Origin: Minisyncoccus sp023229485
GTDB taxonomy: Bacteria > Patescibacteriota > Minisyncoccia > Minisyncoccales > Minisyncoccaceae
Assembly: GCA_041663645.1 (NCBI GenBank)
Contig: JBAYMH010000003.1
Coordinates: 1-64,000 of the forward strand
DNA length: 64,000 bases
Direction of reading: 5' to 3'
Shown: in pieces, positions 15,394 through 23,007 of the stretch
Position numbering within the stretch: the first letter of the stretch is position 1
Layout of the letters: each line of letters begins with the position of its first letter
Translations under genes and position numbers: made by a program
The notes under the pieces: generated by a model
Database searches by the model: none
What the model saw: the letters and a program-made list of their open reading frames with translations, nothing else
Told to the model about the DNA's origin: nothing

Positions 15394-15993
15394 ATGGAAA
15401 ATTTCGGACAACAATTTGAAAATGAAAAGACTTTAGAAGAAAAAATTTCTAAATTACGGGAGAACCTTAAAGAAATATATTCTTTCGAATTTTCTACTTT
15501 TGGACACGGAACAAGCGAAGAATGTGCTAAAAAGATTTTAGAAAATGGACTTGAAACCAAAAATAGTAATTTAGACGAAACGATTATTAGCTTATTTGAT
15601 AGTAGTTTACCTTACGATAAACAATCAGATGAGGTTTTTAAAAATATTTTAAATTGGAAACACAGGGACTATAAATACATAGTAACAGTAATGATTCCTA
15701 ATCCAAAAAAAGATGAACAAGGAGGAAGAAATTATTTCAACAGTGTTTTTGAAGAATTACCAGAAGACAAAAAGGTTGATGTCGGAATACAAGGAGCTGA
15801 TAGGGAATATGTAATACCACCCCATTTCATAAAAGGATATATTGACGCTAATAGTTTAGAATTTATAGAAAATGAAAAATATAATCCATTAGTAGGGGTA
15901 GAAATGAAAGAAATAGAACAAGTTGTTCCTCATGAATCCAATATTGATAATATTGAAATTCCAAAACCTGCTGGCTCGGAAGATGTTTGGTAA
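15394..15993 (+). CDS. Putative ADP-ribosyltransferase-like protein
   Basis: This 199-residue protein has an FGHGTSEECAKKILENGL segment near residues 31-50. It resembles the HGT...ILxxGL element of ADP-ribosyltransferase folds (KptA/PARP-like). Later it shows REYVIPPHFIKGYIDA, similar to the Y/E...FIxGY region near the end of such folds. No partner such as a macrodomain antitoxin is adjacent. TACAAT at 15382-15387 lies 6 bases before the ATG, so the message appears leaderless. A toxin or defence role is inference; an unrelated alpha/beta protein cannot be excluded. Confidence 0.5.
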   Translation: MENFGQQFENEKTLEEKISKLRENLKEIYSFEFSTFGHGTSEECAKKILENGLETKNSNLDETIISLFDSSLPYDKQSDEVFKNILNWKHRDYKYIVTVMIPNPKKDEQGGRNYFNSVFEELPEDKKVDVGIQGADREYVIPPHFIKGYIDANSLEFIENEKYNPLVGVEMKEIEQVVPHESNIDNIEIPKPAGSEDVW

Positions 15994-16099
15994 AATAAGG
16001 TATTGTCTTCTATAGCCAATTCAACCTCAAAAAGGTTCCAATTTCTTCCCACAAGCTCTGCCAATAACAAAATGCTAAATTCTGTATTTTATTAAACAA

Positions 16100-16130
16100 T
16101 TTTGACATTAATTTGTCAAAAAGGTAAAAT
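16100..16130 (+). promoter_or_regulatory. Promoter with palindromic operator upstream of the R-M pair
   Basis: TTGACA (16102-16107) and TAAAAT (16125-16130) are 17 bases apart. The inverted repeat TTTTGACA-N6-TGTCAAAA (16100-16121) covers the -35 box and spacer. Expected transcription start is about 16137. The palindrome suggests repression, possibly by the methyltransferase itself, since no controller gene is seen. Confidence 0.7.
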
Positions 16131-16156
16131 AAAAACAATAAAGCATGTATCAGTAA

Positions 16157-17158
16157 ATGGGAAAAAATAAGGATAAAACCAAAGAATACAAATTTATAGA
16201 CCTTTTTGCTGGAATAGGCGGTTTCAGGTTAGCGTTAGAATCTTTAAACTTAAAATGTGTTTATAGCTCAGAATGGGATAAATTCGCACAACAGACATAT
16301 AAAAATAGATTCAACGAACTACCAGATGGAGATATAACAAAAGTAGACGAAAAAAAAATACCAAAGCACAATATAATCTGTGCTGGATTTCCTTGCCAAG
16401 CTTTTAGTATTTCTGGAAAGCAAAAAGGATTTGAGGACACTAGAGGAACTTTGTTTTTTGACATAGTGAGAATTGCTAAACATCACAATCCGGAGGTTCT
16501 TTTTTTAGAAAACGTAAAAAATCTCACAAAACATAGAAACGGAGAAACACTAAAAATAATAGAAAAAACCCTAGATACCCTCGGCTATACAGCATTCCAT
16601 CAGGTAATAAATGCCAGTCATTACGGTGTCCCAGCGTCAAGAGAAAGAATATATTTTGTTTGCTTTAGAAAGGACCTTAATATTAAAAACTTTGATTTTC
16701 CAAAACCAACTTTCGAAAATGTTAAATTATCAAAAATACTGCAAAAAGATAAAGATACCGAAAAATACATAATTAACAGAAAAGATATAAAAATAAATGA
16801 AGAAAAAATAAAATTAAAAACTTCTGATATTTTTGGAAATAATTTTTTAAAACCTATACGAATTGGAACCATAAATAATGGAGGGCAAGGAGAAAGAATA
16901 TACAGCCCGGAAGGGCATGCAATAACTTTATCGGCCTATGGAGGCGGAGCAGCAGGAAAAACTGGGGCGTATCTTATCAATGGAAAAGTCAGAAAACTAT
17001 CTCCAAGAGAATGTGCAAGAGTTATGGGATTTCCGGACGATTTTAAATTACCAGAAAATAGTAACCAAGCCTATAAACAACTTGGTAACAGTGTAGTAGT
17101 TCCAGTACTTACCTTAATATCTCACAAAATAATAGATACTATAAATAAAAATATATGA
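16157..17158 (+). CDS. Cytosine-5 DNA methyltransferase, HhaI-like (predicted GCGC)
   Basis: This 333-residue protein has all C5-methyltransferase motifs: FIDLFAGIGGFRLALES (SAM site), CAGFPCQAFSISGKQKGF with the catalytic Cys at C80, ENVKNL, SRERIYFV and GNSVVVPV. The target-recognition region GGQGERIYS...AITLSAYGGG is nearly the same as the one I recall for M.HhaI, which methylates the inner cytosine of GCGC; M.HhaI has its nucleophile at C81 and a similar length. The restriction gene overlaps its stop codon by ATGA. Specificity is inferred from remembered family sequence. Confidence 0.93.
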   Translation: MGKNKDKTKEYKFIDLFAGIGGFRLALESLNLKCVYSSEWDKFAQQTYKNRFNELPDGDITKVDEKKIPKHNIICAGFPCQAFSISGKQKGFEDTRGTLFFDIVRIAKHHNPEVLFLENVKNLTKHRNGETLKIIEKTLDTLGYTAFHQVINASHYGVPASRERIYFVCFRKDLNIKNFDFPKPTFENVKLSKILQKDKDTEKYIINRKDIKINEEKIKLKTSDIFGNNFLKPIRIGTINNGGQGERIYSPEGHAITLSAYGGGAAGKTGAYLINGKVRKLSPRECARVMGFPDDFKLPENSNQAYKQLGNSVVVPVLTLISHKIIDTINKNI

Positions 17159-17907
17159 ACTCAAAGCAAAAGGCAATTCTCTTAGGATCAACTACTGCTA
17201 AAAATGGATTCAGAAATGAAGACAGTGTGGTTAAAAAATTTAATAACTGGAATAAAGATTCTGATGCACAAATATGGTTAAATATTATGGGATACGAGTT
17301 AAGAGAAATCGAAAAAGTAATTGCAATTAAGCTCCATGGAGAGAAAACTGATGTTCAGGTCCAAATAGCAATATATTTAAAAAAAGTAATATCTGCCGAA
17401 AACATTTCCATAAAACTAGTTAGTAATCCGCAAGGCTTTAATCAAGTAGACAAAAGATGGATAGATACTTATGTGGAGATGTGGAAAATCCCTTCAGTCA
17501 TAAAAGAAACCCTTAAATTATTTACTGGAGAGACTAAACCATCTCAAAAAGGATTGAAAGATTCACGTAGAATGTTATTAACCGAATTTAGCGAAGAAAA
17601 AAGAGAGGAAATAGTAGATTTTTTCACTAAAAATAAAATCTTAGTTGTTTCAGACATATTAAAAGGAAGAGGTAAACTCTCTGCGGGATGGATGCTAGTG
17701 GCTCTAACCATAGATGGAAAAACTAACTGGATTTTAAAATCAATCAATGAAGCTATGAATACGTTTGCAGAGGGAGAAGTTGCAATAACCGCAAAAGGTA
17801 GCTTGAAAATTGGAAAAATCACTATGCAAAGAAAAGGCGGGGATGGAGGTAGAGAAACTGCAAAAATGCTTCAATTTAAAATTAACCCAGTCGAGCTTTT
17901 TTCTTGA
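17155..17907 (+). CDS. Type II restriction endonuclease, HinP1I-like (predicted G^CGC)
   Basis: This 250-residue protein aligns along its length with my recollection of R.HinP1I: AKNGFRNED near the start, VSNPQGFNQVDKRWID, SRRMLLTEFS, LKGRG, TMQRKGGDGGRETAKMLQFKI near the end. HinP1I cuts G^CGC and uses an SD-X18-(Q/E)-X-K active site. Here the equivalent is T65-D66-X18-S85-I-K87, so the Gln/Glu position is Ser. It may have altered activity. The ATGA overlap with the methyltransferase ensures coupled synthesis. The TGA stop at the expected C-terminus also supports the standard genetic code. Confidence 0.88.
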   Translation: MNSKQKAILLGSTTAKNGFRNEDSVVKKFNNWNKDSDAQIWLNIMGYELREIEKVIAIKLHGEKTDVQVQIAIYLKKVISAENISIKLVSNPQGFNQVDKRWIDTYVEMWKIPSVIKETLKLFTGETKPSQKGLKDSRRMLLTEFSEEKREEIVDFFTKNKILVVSDILKGRGKLSAGWMLVALTIDGKTNWILKSINEAMNTFAEGEVAITAKGSLKIGKITMQRKGGDGGRETAKMLQFKINPVELFS

Positions 17908-17951
17908 TTTTTTAACGAAAATCATATGCACAATAAGGAGAAAAATAGCTA

Positions 17952-17980
17952 TTGACAATAAATGAATAGTATTTTATAAT
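17952..17980 (+). promoter_or_regulatory. Consensus sigma70 promoter
   Basis: TTGACA (17952-17957) and TATAAT (17975-17980), both perfect consensus, are 17 bases apart. The predicted transcript starts near 17987 and has a leader of about 135 bases to the ATG at 18121. That leader contains inverted and direct TCTAGA-type repeats (about 18049-18078). Confidence 0.85.
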
Positions 17981-18120
17981 ACAAGCATAAAGATAAGGTA
18001 CCTTTAAAATGATTCTCGGTAGCAACCTGTAGATAATTGTCTATAGATTGCTGTCTAGAATCTTTAAGTTGAGATCTAGAAGCCGCTACATCCCTTTGCG
18101 TAGAGGGAGGATTGAGTAAG

Positions 18121-18594
18121 ATGGCAAAAACAACAATAGTCATTCCGTTTCCCATTTGGGATTTTCTGAATGAGAAACAAGTGGAGATAGCAAAACTGTT
18201 GAACGAAAAATGCGACGTTGGTGGTGCTCCTTGCGGAGTCCCAAGAAGCATTGAGTTCAAGCAGATTAAGCCAGAGGGAGGCGAATGCGACCGCCTCAAA
18301 ATCAAACTTTGGTACCCAGGTGGGGTCTACGTAACAGCCATTATCGGCGGATGGGAAGATTCATCTTATGGAACCAGTTGGAATCTTGTTTCATACAAAG
18401 CCAGGTGGAGCTTTTATGGAACAGCCTGTTCCATAAATGCTGAAGGAGAGGCTGCGTGGGCTCTCGAGGTGGCAGCACACTGCTACCTCGAACTAACGTC
18501 GGGCGTGGGCGTCAGCGAAAGCGACGTCCAAGAGAGTATTGATGAGTTTAACTCGTTCAATACTCTTACTATAGATGAAGAGACGCATCTTTAA
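18121..18594 (+). CDS. Hypothetical protein with strong expression signals
   Basis: The ATG at 18121 follows GGGAGGA by 9 bases; an in-frame TTG 9 bases earlier is too close to that site. The 157-residue product is soluble, with CDVGGAPCGVP, a Trp/Tyr-rich middle (KLWYPGGVYVTAIIGGWED) and an acidic C-terminus. No family is recognised. Its base composition is less AT-rich than its neighbours, and it has a perfect consensus promoter, a long structured leader and its own terminator. It is thus a self-contained cassette, probably highly transcribed. Confidence 0.65.
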   Translation: MAKTTIVIPFPIWDFLNEKQVEIAKLLNEKCDVGGAPCGVPRSIEFKQIKPEGGECDRLKIKLWYPGGVYVTAIIGGWEDSSYGTSWNLVSYKARWSFYGTACSINAEGEAAWALEVAAHCYLELTSGVGVSESDVQESIDEFNSFNTLTIDEETHL

Positions 18595-18609
18595 AAAAGT
18601 CTCTTTTTT
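18578..18609 (+). terminator. Terminator overlapping the gene end
   Basis: AAGAGAC (18578-18584) pairs with GTCTCTT (18599-18605), followed by Ts; the TAA stop lies in the loop. Confidence 0.75.
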
Positions 18610-18665
18610 AATTTATAAAAAGATCTTTTATACTGTCTCACTTATCTCATTTTGCCCACACCCAA

Positions 18666-18712
18666 ACACCTCAAATTAACCATTCACCAAGGCCCCCAAA
18701 AAAACCCTTACA
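18666..18712 (+). repeat. Gene-end dispersed repeat, copy C
   Basis: The best-preserved copy, ACACCTCAAATTAACCATTC followed by ACCAAGGCCCCCAAAAAAA and CCCTTACA, with TACTGTCTCAC...CATTTTGCCC just before it. The rest of the gap to 18834 is AT-rich with no gene. Confidence 0.45.
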
Positions 18713-18834
18713 TATTCTGAAAAAAGAGATCTTTTTTTATGATCATTTAATTTAACTACATAAAGACTAATTATTTTTAAATTAACAAGGTTTAATTATA
18801 TACAAATTTTAATATTTCATTTATCATAGAAAAT

Positions 18835-19497
18835 ATGAAAATCAAAAATAAAATCATAGAAGAAATAAGGGATAAGGCTAAAGAATACTTTATCGGTGGC
18901 GACAGCTCTCATGACTGGTCACACGTAGAGCGAGTTTATAATTCAGCAATCAAAATAGGAAAAAAGGAGGGAGCTAATCTTGATATTGTTAAGATAGCAG
19001 CCTATCTTCACGACATCGGAAGAAAAGAAGAAATAAAAAGCAATGGAAAGATATGTCATGCTGAAAGAGGGGTAGAGATAGCCGAAAAAATACTATCTCA
19101 ATATAATCTTGATAAGGAAATTGTTGAAAATATAAAACATTGCATTTTGACCCATAGAAATAAAAATGATCATCAGCCAAAAACAATTGAAGCAAAAATT
19201 TTATTTGACGCCGATAAATTAGACTCAATTGGAGCAGTAGGAATAGCTAGAGATTTTTTGTTTGCTGGAATATATAATGCTCCTCTATATACCGGAAGAG
19301 AGAAAAAAATCGCAAAGGAAGCGGATAAATACGCATACACAAAAGACGATACTGCCTTATTGGAGTATTGTCATAAACTCAGTAAAATTAAGAATAAGAT
19401 AATTACAAAAACAGCTAAAGAATTCGCACAAGAAAGACACCTTTATATGGAAGATTTTTTCAAGAGATTCAACAAAGAAATTAAAGGTCTTTTGTAA
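18835..19497 (+). CDS. HD-domain phosphohydrolase
   Basis: This 220-residue protein has the ordered metal ligands of the HD superfamily: SHDWSHVERV, AAYLHDIGRKEE, CHAERGVEIAE, ILTHRNKN, and FDADKLDSIGAVGIARDF. This YedJ/PA2-type single-domain HD protein family hydrolyses nucleotides or other phosphate esters; the substrate is unknown. It stands alone between repeat copy C and a structured intergenic region. Length is typical of the family. Confidence 0.88.
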   Translation: MKIKNKIIEEIRDKAKEYFIGGDSSHDWSHVERVYNSAIKIGKKEGANLDIVKIAAYLHDIGRKEEIKSNGKICHAERGVEIAEKILSQYNLDKEIVENIKHCILTHRNKNDHQPKTIEAKILFDADKLDSIGAVGIARDFLFAGIYNAPLYTGREKKIAKEADKYAYTKDDTALLEYCHKLSKIKNKIITKTAKEFAQERHLYMEDFFKRFNKEIKGLL

Positions 19498-19579
19498 TTT
19501 AACTTTAAAATTATCACCGATTAGATTGAATATCTTCTAGGCAAGATAAGTCCCTGTTTGCGATTTTTTTATTATAATT

Positions 19580-19655
19580 AATTAGAAGACCGACCTTGTC
19601 ACCTGGTGATAATTCAAGTGATCTAGAGACACGGACATCTAATTATTTTTGTTTT
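19580..19655 (+). ncRNA. Possible structured RNA in intergenic region
   Basis: AATTAGA (19580-19586) can pair with TCTAATT (19638-19644), which is followed by T-rich sequence. Inside is a near-perfect TCACC-T-GGTGA palindrome. It lies between the HD hydrolase and the metallopeptidase-like gene. Low-confidence; no family recognised. Confidence 0.3.
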
Positions 19656-19706
19656 TTAATATTATAAATTCATGATATGATATTTTCAATATAATAATTA
19701 ATCCCA

Positions 19707-20549
19707 ATGAATCCAGAAAAATTAAATTTTGACAGTATTGAATCAGAAAACCTTAACGATAGATTAGAGGTTCATTTTGATAATAAATCAGAAAATTTTA
19801 TTAACATTGAAGTTGAAGAACTCTTGGAAATTAAAGGGGATATAGACTCCATATTAGGAACTCAATGGAATTTGGAAAACCAAAAAATAGACTATTATTC
19901 CTTTTCGGATAGAAAATCTTTTGAGAATTTCGTAAAAAACAATGTTCCAAACAGCGATAGTCTCTTAAAGGAAAATGCCGTCTTTTATATTAATCCGAAA
20001 ACTCAAGCGAAAATAGTTCTTAATTATACGCCCATTCCATCTGAAGAAGAAATATCAAAAGGGGAATCATATGGATATGATTTAAACAGGCGAAAACAAA
20101 TGACAAAAGCAGACATATTATCTTCCTTCGCTCACGAAACCGCACATATGCATCCATTTTTTAATAACCACGGCAACGAAGATACTGCTAATATGTGGGA
20201 ACAAGAACAAATTTGTGTTCACATAGGAGAGAAAGCACGAGGAGATATTAGTGATATCCTATTAGCGAAAGGTTTCCTCTCTGAAGAAAAAATTAATTCT
20301 TTTAATTTAAAAAATGGAGGGTGGGATAATTTAGGAGAAAATAAGAACATTGTAGCTAATTATTTTTATCCATTCCTTATTAAAGAATATGGAATAGAGA
20401 AGGTTAGAATGATTTGGAAAAACCTACAGGAAAATCCTGATTTAGAGTTTGGACTTAAAGAAATATTGAATCAAGAACCAAAGGATATTGTGAATATCTT
20501 CAAAGAAAAAATTAAAGACAAGCAATATCTAAGGGATATTTTTAATTAA
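19707..20549 (+). CDS. Putative zinc metallopeptidase-like protein (HETAH)
   Basis: This 280-residue protein has the gluzincin-type motif FAHETAHMHPF (HExxH) near residue 147. A downstream EQEQICVHIGEKARG segment could give the third zinc ligand Glu. There is no signal peptide, so it is cytoplasmic. The N-terminal 100 residues are acidic and of unknown fold. Its family resembles peptidase MA-like proteins. It is a monocistronic gene with a TATAAT-like box a few bases upstream of the start. Substrate and role are unknown. Confidence 0.6.
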   Translation: MNPEKLNFDSIESENLNDRLEVHFDNKSENFINIEVEELLEIKGDIDSILGTQWNLENQKIDYYSFSDRKSFENFVKNNVPNSDSLLKENAVFYINPKTQAKIVLNYTPIPSEEEISKGESYGYDLNRRKQMTKADILSSFAHETAHMHPFFNNHGNEDTANMWEQEQICVHIGEKARGDISDILLAKGFLSEEKINSFNLKNGGWDNLGENKNIVANYFYPFLIKEYGIEKVRMIWKNLQENPDLEFGLKEILNQEPKDIVNIFKEKIKDKQYLRDIFN

Positions 20550-20560
20550 GTCTATTTTGA

Positions 20561-20615
20561 CGCCCATCAAATTTACTATCCACTAAGACCTCCAAAAAAC
20601 TCTTTCACTACTTTA
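20561..20615 (+). repeat. Gene-end dispersed repeat, copy D
   Basis: CGCCCATCAAATTTACTATC followed by CACTAAGACCTCCAAAAAAC and TCTTTCACTA is a diverged copy of the repeat at 18666. It again follows directly on a plus-strand gene. Confidence 0.4.
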
Positions 20616-20626
20616 AGGGGATTAGT

Positions 20627-20655
20627 TTGACAAACTATAGATTTTCTAATATAAA
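20627..20655 (+). promoter_or_regulatory. Promoter of the dus gene
   Basis: TTGACA (20627-20632) and TATAAA (20650-20655) with a 17-base spacer. The leader would be about 50 bases. Confidence 0.75.
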
Positions 20656-20678
20656 ATTAGTAATCTTAAAAGACCAAC

Positions 20679-20709
20679 GGTGTGGCTGAAACTACACCTA
20701 ATTTTTTTA
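20679..20709 (+). terminator. Terminator-like hairpin in the dus leader
   Basis: GGTGT-ggctgaaac-ACACC followed by seven Ts ends a few bases before the ATG at 20711. Between promoter and gene it would act as an attenuator or produce a very short RNA. Confidence 0.6.
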
Positions 20710-20710
20710 T

Positions 20711-21682
20711 ATGCAATCTAATTTTTGGAAAAAACTTAAAAAACCGATTATGGTTTCAGCTCCAATGTCGGGAGTTACTGACGATGCATTTAGGCTTATG
20801 TTTTTAAAGTATGGACGACCAGATGTTTTTTGGACCGAGTTTATTTCTGTCGAAGGACTATTTTTTAAAGGTTATGAAAACTGCCTTAAAGTTTTAAAAT
20901 TTGCTCCCGAAGAACATCCAATAGTCGCCCAGGTTTTTGGTTCCGATCCATCATATTTCAAAAAGGCAGCTGAGGAGATTGAAAAACTTGGTTTCGATGG
21001 CATCGATATTAATATGGGATGCCCAGATAAAGCCATAGAGCAACGAAGAGCGGGTGCGGCATTGATAAAAGATGTTAAACTAGCAAAACAGATTATCAGA
21101 GCGACAAAAGAAGGAGCAAAGAAAATTCCTGTTTCAGTAAAAACACGCCTTGGATATAACGACAATCAAATTAATGAATGGATCAAGCCTCTCTTGCAAG
21201 AAAACATTGCTGCAATAACCATACATCTTCGCACTAGAAAACAAATGTATCGAGGCTCAGCACAATGGGATACAATAAAAGAAATTGTGAAATTAAGAGA
21301 CATATATTCTCCAGAAACATTAATCATTGGAAATGGAGATGTAAAATCCTTCCTGCAAGCACACGAATTATCTAAAGAGAATGGAATTGACGGAATTATG
21401 ATTGGAAGGGCTAGTATGGGAAATCCTTGGTTTTTTTCGCATAAAATACCATCTACTCAAGAAAAGCTAATAGCCATCATTGAGCATACAGAGTTTTTTA
21501 ATGATCCCGAAAGATTTAATACTCTAAAAAAACATTTTCACGCATACGCAAAAGGATTTAATGGAGCTAAAGAACTAAGAGACAAACTAATGGAAACAAA
21601 AAGCAATTCCGAAGTTAAAGAACTGATAGAAGAATTTCTCTTGCATTCTCGCAACAACGAAAAAATAGAAAAATATAAATAA
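20711..21682 (+). CDS. dus: tRNA-dihydrouridine synthase
   Basis: This 323-residue FMN enzyme has the Dus signatures VSAPMSGVTDDAFR at the N-terminus, GIDINMGCPDKAIEQRRAGAAL with the catalytic Cys, PVSVKTRLGY, ITIHLRTRKQMYRGSAQW and GIMIGRASMGNPWFF. It reduces uridines in tRNA D-loops. Length is usual for DusB-type enzymes; the exact paralogue cannot be told. It has its own promoter and an attenuator-like hairpin in the leader, and converges on a small membrane-protein gene through a shared terminator. Confidence 0.93.
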   Translation: MQSNFWKKLKKPIMVSAPMSGVTDDAFRLMFLKYGRPDVFWTEFISVEGLFFKGYENCLKVLKFAPEEHPIVAQVFGSDPSYFKKAAEEIEKLGFDGIDINMGCPDKAIEQRRAGAALIKDVKLAKQIIRATKEGAKKIPVSVKTRLGYNDNQINEWIKPLLQENIAAITIHLRTRKQMYRGSAQWDTIKEIVKLRDIYSPETLIIGNGDVKSFLQAHELSKENGIDGIMIGRASMGNPWFFSHKIPSTQEKLIAIIEHTEFFNDPERFNTLKKHFHAYAKGFNGAKELRDKLMETKSNSEVKELIEEFLLHSRNNEKIEKYK

Positions 21683-21684
21683 AA

Positions 21685-21714
21685 AAGGACTGTACCATTT
21701 GTTGGTAAGTCCAA
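21685..21714 (-). terminator. Terminator between convergent genes
   Basis: GGACT-g-TACCA ... TGGTA-a-GTCC forms a long stem. On the minus strand it is followed by TTTTTTATTT, so it terminates the small membrane-protein gene; it may serve both directions. Confidence 0.7.
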
Positions 21715-21715
21715 G

Positions 21716-21973
21716 TCAGTAATGAAGATTTCGTGAGCCCATAGCACCACAAAACATAGAAATTGAAAAACAACCGACAGCAAGCACTACGCCAATAATT
21801 AGAATTGGCAGATTCCACACCATAATACTAATTATAACCGCAATTATAAAAATCGAGAAAGCTAAAAACAAGAAAATTAAAAATAGTGCACAGAAAAATC
21901 TTTCTCCTAGATAAACCCGATCTGGATCAAATTCATCAATACTCTCTTTTTCAAAACCCGTGTTTAGTCCCAT
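21716..21973 (-). CDS. Small membrane protein, 85 residues
   Basis: From the ATG at 21973 (AGGTG 7 bases upstream) the product has a short polar N-terminus (GLNTGFEKESIDEFDPDRVYLGERFF) and two hydrophobic segments, about residues 29-52 and 55-77. There is no known family. It has a ribosome-binding site and a strong terminator, supporting a real gene. A GTG three codons upstream is an alternative start. Confidence 0.6.
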   Translation of the reverse strand: MGLNTGFEKESIDEFDPDRVYLGERFFCALFLIFLFLAFSIFIIAVIISIMVWNLPILIIGVVLAVGCFSISMFCGAMGSRNLHY

Positions 21974-22084
21974 AATAATCACCTAAAATCAGGCGATCGT
22001 AATTATTGTATTGTGTCAATTACACTAATCGCACGCCCCCTCTACACATTTTTTCTGTTTTAAGCTATTATGAAATCACAATTT

Positions 22085-22227
22085 AAAAAGTGGCCTAAAC
22101 CTTTGAGAAGTCAAAGGCATGGCTCAAAGTCCGGTAAAGAATAAACAGCCTATCATGGGGTGTCTTTACCGGCCATATCAGGAAACTGGTATGAGTGGCT
22201 TCGGTCACTACCTGTGGTGGGCTTTTT
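22085..22227 (+). ncRNA. Candidate structured RNA with UUCG tetraloop
   Basis: Three hairpins follow in order: CCTTTGA-gaag-TCAAAGG (22100-22117), CCGGTAAAGA ... TCTTTACCGG (22131-22172, 10 bp) and AGTGGC-ttcg-GTCACT (22194-22209, extended by GGT/ACC), the last capped by a c(UUCG)g tetraloop. AAAAAG (22085) and CTTTTT (22222-22227) could close the whole. A TATTAT box at 22066-22071 fits a start near 22079. It does not match RNase P, 6S, SRP or tmRNA motifs. It could be a free RNA or a leader of the zinc-ribbon gene at 22270. Confidence 0.55.
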
Positions 22228-22269
22228 GTTTCCACAGAAAATAATAAACTGATAAATAAGTATAAAAAT

Positions 22270-22830
22270 ATGAAAAAATATATTTGTACTAATTGCGGAT
22301 ATCAGGGAAGACCTACAAAGATGGGCAAGATAAAAATAATCAAAGATATAATTATTTGGTTATCGCTTAGAATCATTGACATCTTTTATTTTTTTTGGAA
22401 AACAAATCCAAAATATAATACTTGCCCAAAATGCAAAGAAAATAATATGTTGCCCATTCTCTACATAAATTTCCCAGCATATTACTCATTATATGCAAGA
22501 ATTTACACCCTAGCTTTTCTTTCTCTACAAAAGACAGACATAGAAGACAGAGAAAAACAAAAATTCATACTAAAAGAAGTTGCAAATATTTTTAAACTAA
22601 CTGGTAATCCGACCGATATAGTATTGCATGAAATTGAACCACTTGAAGAATTAACAAAACAGCTTTTAGTCTTATTAAAAAGTAATGATTCGCAGATTAC
22701 TTCACTTGCCATAGAAATTTTAACTAAAATAAATATTCATAACAATCCACAAAAGGAAAACATCAACAAGCGAATTGCTGATTATTTTTCCACGCAGACA
22801 TCTTGCTTTTCAAAATCAAAAGTAGTATAA
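22270..22830 (+). CDS. Zinc-ribbon protein of unknown function
   Basis: From the ATG at 22270 the 186-residue protein starts with CTNCGYQG and has CPKCKENNMLP about 45 residues later: two Cys pairs forming a zinc ribbon. A hydrophobic insert between them (IIKDIIIWLSLRIIDIFYFFW) may touch the membrane. The rest is helical with repeated Leu-rich helices. An in-frame extension upstream overlaps the structured RNA and was rejected. It is followed 16 bases later by a 28-residue membrane peptide. Confidence 0.6.
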   Translation: MKKYICTNCGYQGRPTKMGKIKIIKDIIIWLSLRIIDIFYFFWKTNPKYNTCPKCKENNMLPILYINFPAYYSLYARIYTLAFLSLQKTDIEDREKQKFILKEVANIFKLTGNPTDIVLHEIEPLEELTKQLLVLLKSNDSQITSLAIEILTKINIHNNPQKENINKRIADYFSTQTSCFSKSKVV

Positions 22831-22846
22831 ATTAATGGAGGTAAAC

Positions 22847-22933
22847 ATGACAGTCATTTCGCTACTTGTTCTTTTAGGTCTCGGAATAATAGCTTATTTC
22901 GGAATAAAAAAACAACAGATAAAAAAATTTTAA
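22847..22933 (+). CDS. 28-residue single-pass membrane peptide
   Basis: ATG 22847 follows a strong GGAGG by 5 bases. The product is a hydrophobic helix (VISLLVLLGLGIIAYFGI) with a basic Lys/Gln tail, followed immediately by a terminator. Ribosome-binding site, topology and terminator together support a genuine microprotein, co-transcribed with the zinc-ribbon gene. Confidence 0.6.
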   Translation: MTVISLLVLLGLGIIAYFGIKKQQIKKF

Positions 22934-22958
22934 GAGGATTACGGTCCTCATTTTTTTT
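22934..22958 (+). terminator. Rho-independent terminator
   Basis: GAGGA-ttacgg-TCCTC followed by eight Ts, directly after the 28-codon gene. Confidence 0.85.
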
Positions 22959-23007
22959 GGACTTTTGCCAAAATCCTGAAAATAAAATTTGTCCACAGGT
23001 AAAGCAC

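Noticed and set aside
15251..15436. 61-codon open frame
   Set aside because: It runs across repeat copy B, a hairpin and the promoter/start of the next gene in another frame.
14740..20620. Integron with attC sites
   Set aside because: Repeats follow genes, but no integron integrase is present and the GTTRRRY/RYYYAAC core pairs were not found. Kept only as a hypothesis in the findings.
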